A stretch of DNA of 64,000 nucleotides, taken from contig NZ_CP129970.2 in the NCBI RefSeq assembly GCF_030503895.2, forward strand, positions 1,614,001 through 1,678,000, read 5' to 3'. Positions within the stretch are counted from its first letter, which is position 1, and each line of letters begins with the position of its first letter. The DNA comes from Marivirga arenosa. Its GTDB lineage: Bacteria; Bacteroidota; Bacteroidia; Cytophagales; Cyclobacteriaceae. The translations under genes and the position numbers were made by a program. Below are positions 45,787 through 52,350 of this stretch, in pieces. A model generated the notes under the pieces. That model ran no database searches. It saw only the letters and a program-made list of their open reading frames with translations, and was not told where the DNA came from.

Positions 45787-45873
45787 ACCTAACGTCAGGC
45801 TATCGATCGTTTTGATTGGGAATCTTAGTAATTTGATGACCTTTCATTAATGATTCGATAGCTGATGTTGTGT
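45787..45873 (-). repeat. attC, short family C, copy 2
   Basis: Identical to the site at 37257-37343 apart from the junction bases contributed by the neighbouring cassette. Confidence 0.86.
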
Positions 45874-45982
45874 TTAGTATATTTTTAATTACTCCTAAAG
45901 TAGTAGAAATTAGGGTAATTGAAAAATACGGAGTTCCTTTCTTAAAACCATCACAATCATCTGCCATGTCAGTTGGAGTCAT
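45800..45982 (-). CDS. Doubtful 60-aa frame in the 484-bp cassette, copy 2
   Basis: Identical in sequence to the frame at 37270-37452. It overlaps the attC at its 3' end and has no recognised family. The second cassette copy lies between the 758-bp cassette and the large nuclease-like cassette, a different neighbourhood from copy 1. Confidence 0.35.
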   Translation of the reverse strand: MTPTDMADDCDGFKKGTPYFSITLISTTLGVIKNILNTTSAIESLMKGHQITKIPNQNDR

Positions 45983-46121
45983 GACTAAATGGTATATAGG
46001 AGAAACTATGTATCCGTTGTCATGCCGGTAGAAAGCCTAAATCCACCCCTGATAAAAACGATTGCTTTTTCATTAGCCTCTGAATTCCTTGACTTTATGG
46101 CTGGAATCGGCTAACTTCATT

Positions 46122-46188
46122 CTAAGTTTTTTAACGGTCTCAACCGTTTAGAAGCACACTGCTTCCACGGCTCGCCCGCAAAACTTAG
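46122..46188 (-). ncRNA. Candidate structured RNA, copy 2
   Basis: Same three-way junction as at 37592-37658, with an unchanged sequence. Confidence 0.5.
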
Positions 46189-46270
46189 GCCTTTTCAAGG
46201 CTAATCAATCCGCTTTTTATGCCCTCTTTCTGCCAACTGCCTTGCAGAATAATCTTAAGAAAGGAATTAA

Positions 46271-46591
46271 ATACAACGCCTACATAAAACCTGTTTGCCT
46301 ACGTAAGCTATGAAAAGCTAAACTAAGCAATTTATGCGGTTTCCACCAAGGCAGAATGTTGATTAAAGTGATGTCTTTATACAGCCAGTCAAGTGGGTCG
46401 GTAAAATAAAGTCCGCCCGATGATGGCAAATGTTGACTTGACAGAATTAAATTAAAAGCTATTGAGCTCTACAATGCTCGGTCCGCCCGTTGATGAAGTT
46501 GCCACAAAGTGAAAGCATAAATTGCTGGCTGGTTACTGCTAAGTTTGCTACAGGGTGCTGAGCAAATTGGTTTTATGTGTTGTTGTAGGTA
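46271..46591 (-). repeat. attC, very long family B, copy 2
   Basis: Second copy of the site at 36501-36819, in the duplicate 758-bp cassette. R'' (TACCTACAAC) again complements the cassette start. Confidence 0.88.
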
Positions 46592-46596
46592 GTTTT

Positions 46597-47016
46597 TTAT
46601 TCTTCATTTAGCTTGTCAAAGTATTTTTTTCGTAAAAACTTGTTCACGTCCCTTTCTATTGTGTCAGCTGAATTTTTTAAAATATAATATTCAAAATCCG
46701 ATTCAGCCTTTTTGTATAAAGAATCTCCGACATTTAATTCTTCGTGAATGTAAAATGGAATCTCTTTTTTCCATTCATTATCAATCATTATTGGTCTAGT
46801 CCGCCCATGGTCTTTTTCCAAGAGCAAACTTGTAATTTTTCCTGAATAAGATTCTTCTCGAATTATATTGTATTCCTTTTCCAGATAGCTAAGTGAATTA
46901 TTTCGAATCAACAGAATAGAAATGAATATGATAAAAATCGGAATAAACACTAAAGCAAGACTTTTCGTAACTGTCCGTTCTTGCTTATTTAGTTCATTTT
47001 CGCTTTGTGTTCTCAT
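46597..47016 (-). CDS. Cassette protein, single-helix membrane protein, copy 2
   Basis: The 139-residue protein is identical to that at 36825-37244: polar N-terminus, one membrane helix at about residues 22-42, charged soluble tail. Here the cassette lies directly after the duplicate 643-bp cassette, whereas copy 1 lies after a 484-bp cassette, so the two were not duplicated as one block. Confidence 0.65.
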   Translation of the reverse strand: MRTQSENELNKQERTVTKSLALVFIPIFIIFISILLIRNNSLSYLEKEYNIIREESYSGKITSLLLEKDHGRTRPIMIDNEWKKEIPFYIHEELNVGDSLYKKAESDFEYYILKNSADTIERDVNKFLRKKYFDKLNEE

Positions 47017-47030
47017 TCGCGTAATTACCT

Positions 47031-47276
47031 ACAACGCCTGTATAAAACCCGTTTGTTACACTAGGCTATGAAATACTGAAAGTAGTAATTTATGCTATCT
47101 CCGCAAACTGATACACTTCATTAATTGCAAAAGATTAGAATAATTAGGCGCCTTACTTGACCAACGCAGTATCCTTGCTTGCCAGCTATGAAACGTAAGC
47201 ATAAATTACGGGCTCTTTAGCACTCAATTTGCTACAAGGTGGTGAGCAAATGGGTTTTGATACTATGTTAGGTAGC
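47031..47276 (-). repeat. attC, long family A, copy 2
   Basis: Second copy of the site at 38614-38859. R'' (GCTACCTAAC) complements its cassette start GTTAGGTAGC. Confidence 0.88.
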
Positions 47277-47280
47277 GTTT

Positions 47281-47646
47281 CTAATTTTCAACTAATGCTT
47301 TTAAACTCAAAGCGTATGATGTTAGAATATAAATCGCAGTTATCCAATTTCCCAGAATACTGATAACGAAGGATTCATTAAATCTCTTTAACGCACTTCT
47401 ATATCTCTTGGGGCTTAGAAAGAACATTAGAAATAAGATGTAAACTGCAATAGGGATTGTATATACTAGCCAAGGTGTCTTTACTGGTGTCTGATTCAAA
47501 ATGTAAATGTAAATACAGAACATATAAGAAAGAGTCGAGGTGCTCGCCCAAAATGCAGCTCTATACTGAGGTTTACTCGCTCCAAAGCTCAAAGCTTTTG
47601 AAAATTTAAAAAACCTAAAATAAAAATATTGAATGATAGTTGTCAT
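47281..47646 (-). CDS. Cassette protein, three-helix membrane protein, copy 2
   Basis: The 121-residue protein is identical to that at 38864-39229, with three hydrophobic segments and a basic loop. It occupies the third position from the recombinase, and is followed by the duplicate 758-bp cassette. Confidence 0.65.
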   Translation of the reverse strand: MTTIIQYFYFRFFKFSKALSFGASKPQYRAAFWASTSTLSYMFCIYIYILNQTPVKTPWLVYTIPIAVYILFLMFFLSPKRYRSALKRFNESFVISILGNWITAIYILTSYALSLKALVEN

Positions 47647-47671
47647 TATGATTGAGTGGGAAGGCAGTGCT

Positions 47672-47758
47672 ACCTAACGTCAGGCTATCGATCGTTTTGA
47701 TTGGGAATCTTAGTAATTTGATGACCTTTCATTAATGATTCGATAGCTGATGTTGTGT
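47672..47758 (-). repeat. attC, short family C, copy 3
   Basis: Third identical copy of the 87-base site seen at 37257 and 45787. Confidence 0.86.
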
Positions 47759-47867
47759 TTAGTATATTTTTAATTACTCCTAAAGTAGTAGAAATTAGGG
47801 TAATTGAAAAATACGGAGTTCCTTTCTTAAAACCATCACAATCATCTGCCATGTCAGTTGGAGTCAT
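47685..47867 (-). CDS. Doubtful 60-aa frame in the 484-bp cassette, copy 3
   Basis: Identical to the frames at 37270 and 45800, with the same overlap with attC and the same lack of a recognised family. This copy is second from the recombinase, directly after the ABC-F cassette, which suggests a recent insertion near the proximal end. Confidence 0.35.
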   Translation of the reverse strand: MTPTDMADDCDGFKKGTPYFSITLISTTLGVIKNILNTTSAIESLMKGHQITKIPNQNDR

Positions 47868-48006
47868 GACTAAATGGTATATAGGAGAAACTATGTATCC
47901 GTTGTCATGCCGGTAGAAAGCCTAAATCCACCCCTGATAAAAACGATTGCTTTTTCATTAGCCTCTGAATTCCTTGACTTTATGGCTGGAATCGGCTAAC
48001 TTCATT

Positions 48007-48073
48007 CTAAGTTTTTTAACGGTCTCAACCGTTTAGAAGCACACTGCTTCCACGGCTCGCCCGCAAAACTTAG
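48007..48073 (-). ncRNA. Candidate structured RNA, copy 3
   Basis: Same three-way junction as at 37592-37658 and 46122-46188. Confidence 0.5.
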
Positions 48074-48159
48074 GCCTTTTCAAGGCTAATCAATCCGCTT
48101 TTTATGCCCTCTTTCTGCCAACTGCCTTGCAGAATAATCTTAAGAAAGGAATTAAATAC

Positions 48160-48286
48160 AACGGTTGGCGGTATGGACAGTAAGGGATTGCGGGCGATGT
48201 CCTATCAAGTTACACGAAAATTGAAGCGGGCAACAAACCTTCGCATACCACTGAAACCCTTATTGGCTATACCGCGTGTTAGCTGC
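48160..48286 (-). repeat. attC of the first (ABC-F) cassette, about 125 bp
   Basis: The arms GGCGGTATGGACAGTAAGGG and the complement of CCCTTATTGGCTATACCGCG pair well. R'' (GCAGCTAAC) complements nine bases of its cassette start GTTAGCTGC at 50038-50046. Confidence 0.88.
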
Positions 48287-48293
48287 TGTATTT

Positions 48294-49883
48294 TTATAAA
48301 TTAATTGTTCTTTCTATGTTTATTTGCTCTAAAAAAGTTTCATCGTGCGAAATGACAATCAATGTACCCTGATAATCATTGATGGCATTTGTTAGTATTT
48401 CTATGTTATAAATATCCAAATTATTGGTCGGTTCGTCCAAGATTATGATGTCTGGCGATTGATTGTAAATGCTTAAACAACATAACATCAAACGCATTCT
48501 TTCCCCACCACTTAAAGCATTGCAAGGCTTGTCCCAATCTTCTTTTGGGAACAAAAACCTATTTAGTCTTATTTTTATTTCGTGTTCCTGCAATGCAAAA
48601 GTATTAAATTGCTGTGACTGCTCATAAACTTTTCGGTTGTTATCTATTAACGAATAATCTTGGTCAATATAAACCGATTTGTTTTCTGCAATAAAGACTG
48701 TGCCGATTTGCGGTACAAGATATCCCAAAATCATTTTTATTAAAGTCGTTTTACCAGAACCGTTTGCTCCTTTTACAGATATTCGTTCCCCACTAACAAT
48801 TTGAAAATTCAAATTTTCTCTCCATAAATAGTTTTCGGTTGTGTACCCGAAATTAATACTATTTGCAATAAAAAGATTTTTGCCTCTATGAAGTTTTGAA
48901 TTGTCAAATCCAAACTTCATTTGGTTAATTTCAGAAAGGGAAGAACGCAACTTTTGTAATTCAGTTCTGACAATTCCTATTTTTTCTGTGTGAACACCCG
49001 CTATTTTAGCAGTACTTAACTCTGCACTGTTTTTCATAGCATTGGAAACTATTTTAGGAAGCCCCGCTTTACCACTACTTTTTTTTGCTCGTGTGTCCAG
49101 TTTTCTTTGACGTTCCAAAGTTTCACGTTGTTTCTCTTTGGCTTTTTTCAAGTCCTTTTCCTTGCTTTGAATATCTTGGTTAAGCGCATTTATTTCAATT
49201 TGTTTTTGTTCCTTATAAAAGTCGTAATCACCACCATAGACTTTAATTCCATTTGAGTTTAATTCGCAAACGGTATCTAAGAGGTTCAGTAATTTTCTGT
49301 CGTGGCTTACGATAACCAAAGTACTTTCTGTAGATTGAATATAATCATACAACAGTTGCCTGCCAAAAATATCCAAATGATTGCTTGGTTCGTCCAGCAA
49401 AACCAACTCATATTGATGGATAGAAATGCCTGCGAGAAAAACTTTTGTCTTCTGTCCTCCACTAAGGGTGTCCATTTTTTGAGACAAGTCTAAATTGGAT
49501 AAATGCCAATAGTTCAGAGCATCTTTACAACGGTCTTCTAATGTCCAGTCATTATTAAGCAGGTTGAAATTTTCTTCACTTATGTTTCCGTTCAAAATTT
49601 CATTTAAGGCATTTAACTTATTTTCAATCCTTAATGCCTGAGCAATGCTCAAATGGTTAAACTGTCCGCAAATTTGTGGGATATAATACGGTTCCGCATC
49701 AACATTTATTTTACCGCCTGACGGTTCTAATTCTTTAGCAATAATTTTCAACAACGTTGATTTTCCAACTCCGTTGCTACCAATCAAAGCTATTTTGTCG
49801 TGGTTGTTTATCGTTAGGTTGATGTCAGTAAACAGCAAATCTTTATTAGGGTGTGTATATGATACACTATGTAAAGTCAACAT
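48294..49883 (-). CDS. ABC-F family ATPase, ribosome-protection type
   Basis: The 529-residue protein has two ATPase domains with Walker A motifs GSNGVGKST and GANGSGKTT, signatures LSGGQ and LSGGE, Walker B VLLDEPSNHLD and IILDEPTNNLD, a Lys/Glu-rich linker between them and no membrane domain. ABC-F proteins act on the ribosome; a branch of them protects it from macrolides, lincosamides, streptogramins or pleuromutilins. The ATG at 49883 gives MLTLHSVSYTHPNKDLLF; a longer frame is not preferred. It is the first cassette next to the recombinase, the best-expressed position in integrons. Which drug, if any, it resists cannot be told. Confidence 0.88.
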   Translation of the reverse strand: MLTLHSVSYTHPNKDLLFTDINLTINNHDKIALIGSNGVGKSTLLKIIAKELEPSGGKINVDAEPYYIPQICGQFNHLSIAQALRIENKLNALNEILNGNISEENFNLLNNDWTLEDRCKDALNYWHLSNLDLSQKMDTLSGGQKTKVFLAGISIHQYELVLLDEPSNHLDIFGRQLLYDYIQSTESTLVIVSHDRKLLNLLDTVCELNSNGIKVYGGDYDFYKEQKQIEINALNQDIQSKEKDLKKAKEKQRETLERQRKLDTRAKKSSGKAGLPKIVSNAMKNSAELSTAKIAGVHTEKIGIVRTELQKLRSSLSEINQMKFGFDNSKLHRGKNLFIANSINFGYTTENYLWRENLNFQIVSGERISVKGANGSGKTTLIKMILGYLVPQIGTVFIAENKSVYIDQDYSLIDNNRKVYEQSQQFNTFALQEHEIKIRLNRFLFPKEDWDKPCNALSGGERMRLMLCCLSIYNQSPDIIILDEPTNNLDIYNIEILTNAINDYQGTLIVISHDETFLEQINIERTINL

Positions 49884-49972
49884 AATTTCTTTCTTTATAA
49901 AAAATGAAACACTCACAGCAAAATATTCTACTGTACTTTTTTATCTATATGTGAAAGAAATTATTTTTTCAT
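49883..49972 (-). promoter_or_regulatory. Possible leader and start-sequestering hairpin of the ABC-F gene
   Basis: On the minus strand TAATTTCTTTC (49953-49963 complement) and GAAAGAAATTA (ending at the ATG) are a perfect 11-base inverted repeat that would hide the start region. A tiny frame ATG AAA AAA TAA at 49972-49961 ends exactly where the repeat begins. This layout resembles leader-peptide attenuation of antibiotic-resistance genes. Confidence 0.45.
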
Positions 49973-50001
49973 CCCTACTGACTGTTTAGTTTTAGATTTT
50001 G

Positions 50002-50009
50002 CAAATATA
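50002..50009 (-). promoter_or_regulatory. Possible cassette-borne -7 box TATATTTG
   Basis: TATATTTG on the minus strand fits TAnnTTTG and lies about 30 bases before the small leader frame of the ABC-F cassette, inside the cassette. Confidence 0.4.
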
Positions 50010-50046
50010 TAAAATTATGTGGCAGCTTCCTAATATTGCAGCTAAC

Positions 50047-50092
50047 ATATGGATAAAGAGACTAAAGTCGCTTTATCCACATTATAAAAATT
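50047..50092 (-). other. Candidate attI region with terminator-like hairpin
   Basis: These 46 bases lie between the stop codon of the tyrosine recombinase and the first cassette junction (ATATG|TTAGC on the minus strand), the place where an attI would be. They contain the near-perfect palindrome TGGATAAAG-GACT / AGTC-CTTTATCCA, which could be the recombinase binding site, the terminator of its gene, or both. Confidence 0.5.
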
Positions 50093-51259
50093 CTAATCTA
50101 AGGGATTTTTGATACTTTTGAAAATATTAGTCGCTACATGAGTATAGATTTCTGTAGTTCTACTACTATTATGACCTAACAATGTTTGAATATATCTTAA
50201 ATCTGTTCCCGCCTCTAAAAGATGTGTGGCAAATGAATGTCGCAGCATATGAGGATTTACCTTTTTTCTGATTCCTGCCTCAATAGCGGCTTTCTTTACT
50301 ACCTTCGCCACGCTTGTTGCATGATAGGGTTCCCCTTTATAGCCTTCAAAAAGATACCTTTTAGGTTTATAAGCGCTGTAATAAAGCCTCATTTTCGTAA
50401 GCACCTTATCGCTCAGTAAAGTTAGTCGGTCTTTATTACCCTTAGCCCCTTTAATTAAAATTGACATTCTTTTGCTATCAATATCTTCTAATCTTAAGTT
50501 GACCAATTCGCTCCTTCTTAACCCTGCGGAATACAATAAACTAATAATGCACTGATGCTTTAAATTATGAGTTCTACTTATCATCAGTTCAATTTCCTGC
50601 TTACTTAAAACACAAGGAAGCTTTTCAGCTTTCGCAGGTCTAGGGAACTCATAAAATCGATTCGGCATTTTATTTACGATTTCAAAATAAAATTTTATCG
50701 CATTAATGTGTTGATTAATACTTGAGTCACTTTTTGAATTCTGTATTAAAGAGTGAATGAAACTTTTAATTTCTACTTCACTAAGCTTATGTATTGGAAT
50801 AGTTGAATGAAAATTCAAAAAGCTTTCAAAGCACGAAACGTAGGTTCTAACCGTACTTATTGCATATTTTCTGGCTTCCAGTTCATCTAAAAAGCTATCC
50901 GGACACTTTTTATAACTTGCAGCAAATGTTCTCGATTTATATCCTTTAATGACTACACTGGGATCATCGCAACCCATCCATCCTTTTTTACTGAAATAAC
51001 GCATGTCTAGCCATGCAACGCCTCTAAATGTATTCAAAACTTGATTGTAGTTTTCAGTAGTGTTCAGCAAACAGACCATTTGCCTTTTTTTATGCCATTT
51101 TACACCAGGCAAAGTCTTTACTAGGGCTTGAATCACTTTGTCAGGATAGAATTTTAAGCCAATCATCCGCTTTCCATCTACTTCCAGATGGCGTAAACTG
51201 ATCATTTTGGTTAGTTTTTCCATAAAATATGAGGTGATATGAGACACAAACACCGTCAT
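50093..51259 (-). CDS. Tyrosine recombinase next to the cassette array (non-canonical integron integrase candidate)
   Basis: The 388-residue protein has an N-terminal domain (about residues 20-95) typical of Bacteroidota recombinases (PGVKWHKKRQ), a SAM-like core-binding domain (118-200) and a catalytic domain with R248, K273, H337, R340, H363 and Y372. It ends SIKNPLD, like the SPLD ending of IntI. Between K273 and H337 the spacing is like XerD; the extra roughly 40 residues unique to IntI are missing. It is transcribed toward the array, with its stop 46 bases from the first cassette, the inverted layout known from Treponema integrons. ATGs at 51223 and 51205 are alternative starts. Confidence 0.88.
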   Translation of the reverse strand: MTVFVSHITSYFMEKLTKMISLRHLEVDGKRMIGLKFYPDKVIQALVKTLPGVKWHKKRQMVCLLNTTENYNQVLNTFRGVAWLDMRYFSKKGWMGCDDPSVVIKGYKSRTFAASYKKCPDSFLDELEARKYAISTVRTYVSCFESFLNFHSTIPIHKLSEVEIKSFIHSLIQNSKSDSSINQHINAIKFYFEIVNKMPNRFYEFPRPAKAEKLPCVLSKQEIELMISRTHNLKHQCIISLLYSAGLRRSELVNLRLEDIDSKRMSILIKGAKGNKDRLTLLSDKVLTKMRLYYSAYKPKRYLFEGYKGEPYHATSVAKVVKKAAIEAGIRKKVNPHMLRHSFATHLLEAGTDLRYIQTLLGHNSSRTTEIYTHVATNIFKSIKNPLD

Positions 51260-51292
51260 AATTGCATTATAATCAAAATTTAATGGTAGATT

Positions 51293-51313
51293 TAAACGTT
51301 TAATAAACGTTAA
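51293..51313. promoter_or_regulatory. AAACGTT repeats between recombinase and zinc-ribbon gene
   Basis: The palindrome TAAACGTTTA is followed after one base by TAAACGTTA. These paired copies in the 65-base gap between two divergent genes look like a shared operator, but no binding protein is known. Confidence 0.35.
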
Positions 51314-51324
51314 GATCTACGGAA

Positions 51325-51699
51325 ATGAAGACTTGTTTAAACTGTGGAAAAGAGTTAGAAGGGAGAGCTGGGAAGAAATTCTGTACCCCTTATTGTAAAT
51401 CCAACTATCATTATGAGCGAAATAAGCAGAAAGAAAGCAGCTTATTTAAAAAGATTGATAAGCAATTAAAACTGAACAGAAGGATATTAAAAAATTACAA
51501 TCGGGCAGGGAAAGCAACCGTAAGGGCAGAAGAACTATATAAACACGGCTTCGACCCAAAGTTTTTCACCCATTATTGGAAGAATAGTAAAAATCAGGTT
51601 TATCTTTTTTGCTTTGAGTTTGGTTTTCTTTCCTTCAAAGATGATCAGGATGTCAGAAAATTTACCCTTATCAAATGGCAAGATTATATGGAAAATTAG
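51325..51699 (+). CDS. Small zinc-ribbon protein divergent from the recombinase
   Basis: The 124-residue protein starts MKTCLNCGKELEGRAGKKFC and has four Cys (residues 4, 7, 20 and 24) arranged as a zinc ribbon, followed by a Lys/Asn-rich helical middle (residues 30-65) and an aromatic C-terminal half. I know no function. It shares a 65-base intergenic region with the recombinase, reading the other way, so it might be co-regulated or act as an accessory DNA-binding factor; this is inference from position only. Confidence 0.7.
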   Translation: MKTCLNCGKELEGRAGKKFCTPYCKSNYHYERNKQKESSLFKKIDKQLKLNRRILKNYNRAGKATVRAEELYKHGFDPKFFTHYWKNSKNQVYLFCFEFGFLSFKDDQDVRKFTLIKWQDYMEN

Positions 51700-52350
51700 A
51701 TTTTAGATACTAGAACTAAGAGTATAGGAAATAGTTAACTAAATATCTCTAAGGGCACGTTTAGTACTTATAAAAATTATTAAAGTCAATCGAAACCTGT
51801 CAGGTTTCAGTAGCAAATTTCATTCAATTTATAATTTTCGGTGGTCTTAATGATTTTAAACCTGACAGGTTTAGAATATGAATTTACAGCAAAGATATCC
51901 CCTTGAGGACATAATAGTGGTATCAAATTGATAAGAATCTAGAACCTAGAATCTTGTAAAATGTAACCTAATACCATACTCTAATCTTAAAATCGGACTA
52001 AACCTGTCAGGTTTCCAGTTTAAACATAACTTAATACGAATATCAATACTAATAATGTCAAGTTAAAACCTGACAGGTTTTTGTGTATTAAAGCTAATAG
52101 TTAATTAACAATATTATAAATTCCTTACCAACCAAATAATTGGGGTTATTAAAAGCTATTCCCTTGAGGGGATTATAGGGGTGTATAATCTAGATTCTAT
52201 AACCAAGTAATGAGATACTTGGCTTTTCCTGTGGTATAAAGTAATAAATAATTTGAAAGGTTAAGAGCTAAAAAAACCCTGAAATTCTCATTCCAAGGTT
52301 TTCAAGAATTTATAAATCAGTCTAGAATCTAGATTCTAAAATCTAGCAGC
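51700..52350. repeat. Non-coding 650-base stretch with four alternating palindromes and other repeats
   Basis: I see no gene here. The palindrome AAACCTGTCAGGTTT occurs at 51793-51807 and 52000-52014 and its complement form AAACCTGACAGGTTT at 51859-51873 and 52066-52080, so orientation alternates. Two CCCTTGAGG...ATAAT/TTATAGGGGTG-type segments lie at about 51898 and 52160. Elements of the AGAATCTAGATTCT type lie at about 51934, 52188 and 52321. The set resembles REP/BIME-like intergenic repeats. Confidence 0.75.
52270..52303 (-). terminator. Likely guaB terminator
   Basis: On the minus strand AAAACCTTGGAAT-gaga-ATTTCAGGGTTTTTTT forms a stem with two mismatches followed by a T run, about 48 bases after the guaB stop. 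Confidence 0.6.

Larger units (their letters stand above)
26307..50046 (-). mobile_element. Integron-type gene-cassette array
   Basis: About 23 cassettes are joined head to tail, all but one reading leftward. Each begins, on the minus strand, with GTT plus a variable tail and ends in an attC-like palindrome whose R'' box is the complement of that tail. Examples: GTTAGGTAGC with GCTACCTAAC, GTTGTAGGTA with TACCTACAAC, GTTACCAGC with GCTGGTAAC, GTTATCAGC with GCTGATAAC. This self-matching arises because attC is rebuilt when the cassette circularises. Repeated cassettes are identical exactly between these points. The proximal end is at 50046 beside a tyrosine recombinase; the left third of the array is increasingly degenerate. 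Confidence 0.92.

Noticed and set aside
29918-47276. The long dispersed repeats as MITEs or insertion sequences
   Set aside because: They have no target-site duplications or terminal transposon repeats; their ends match the cassette they terminate, which only cassette circularisation explains.
36505-48161. A single segmental duplication
   Set aside because: The duplicated units are in different order with unique cassettes between, and identity stops exactly at cassette junctions.
29918-48286. CRISPR array
   Set aside because: The repeats are long imperfect palindromes separated by genes of varied length, not short direct repeats with uniform spacers, and no cas genes are present.
48104-48304. 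A 66-codon plus-strand frame at the end of the array
   Set aside because: It runs through the attC of the ABC-F cassette and part of the 484-bp cassette; it exists only because of the junction.
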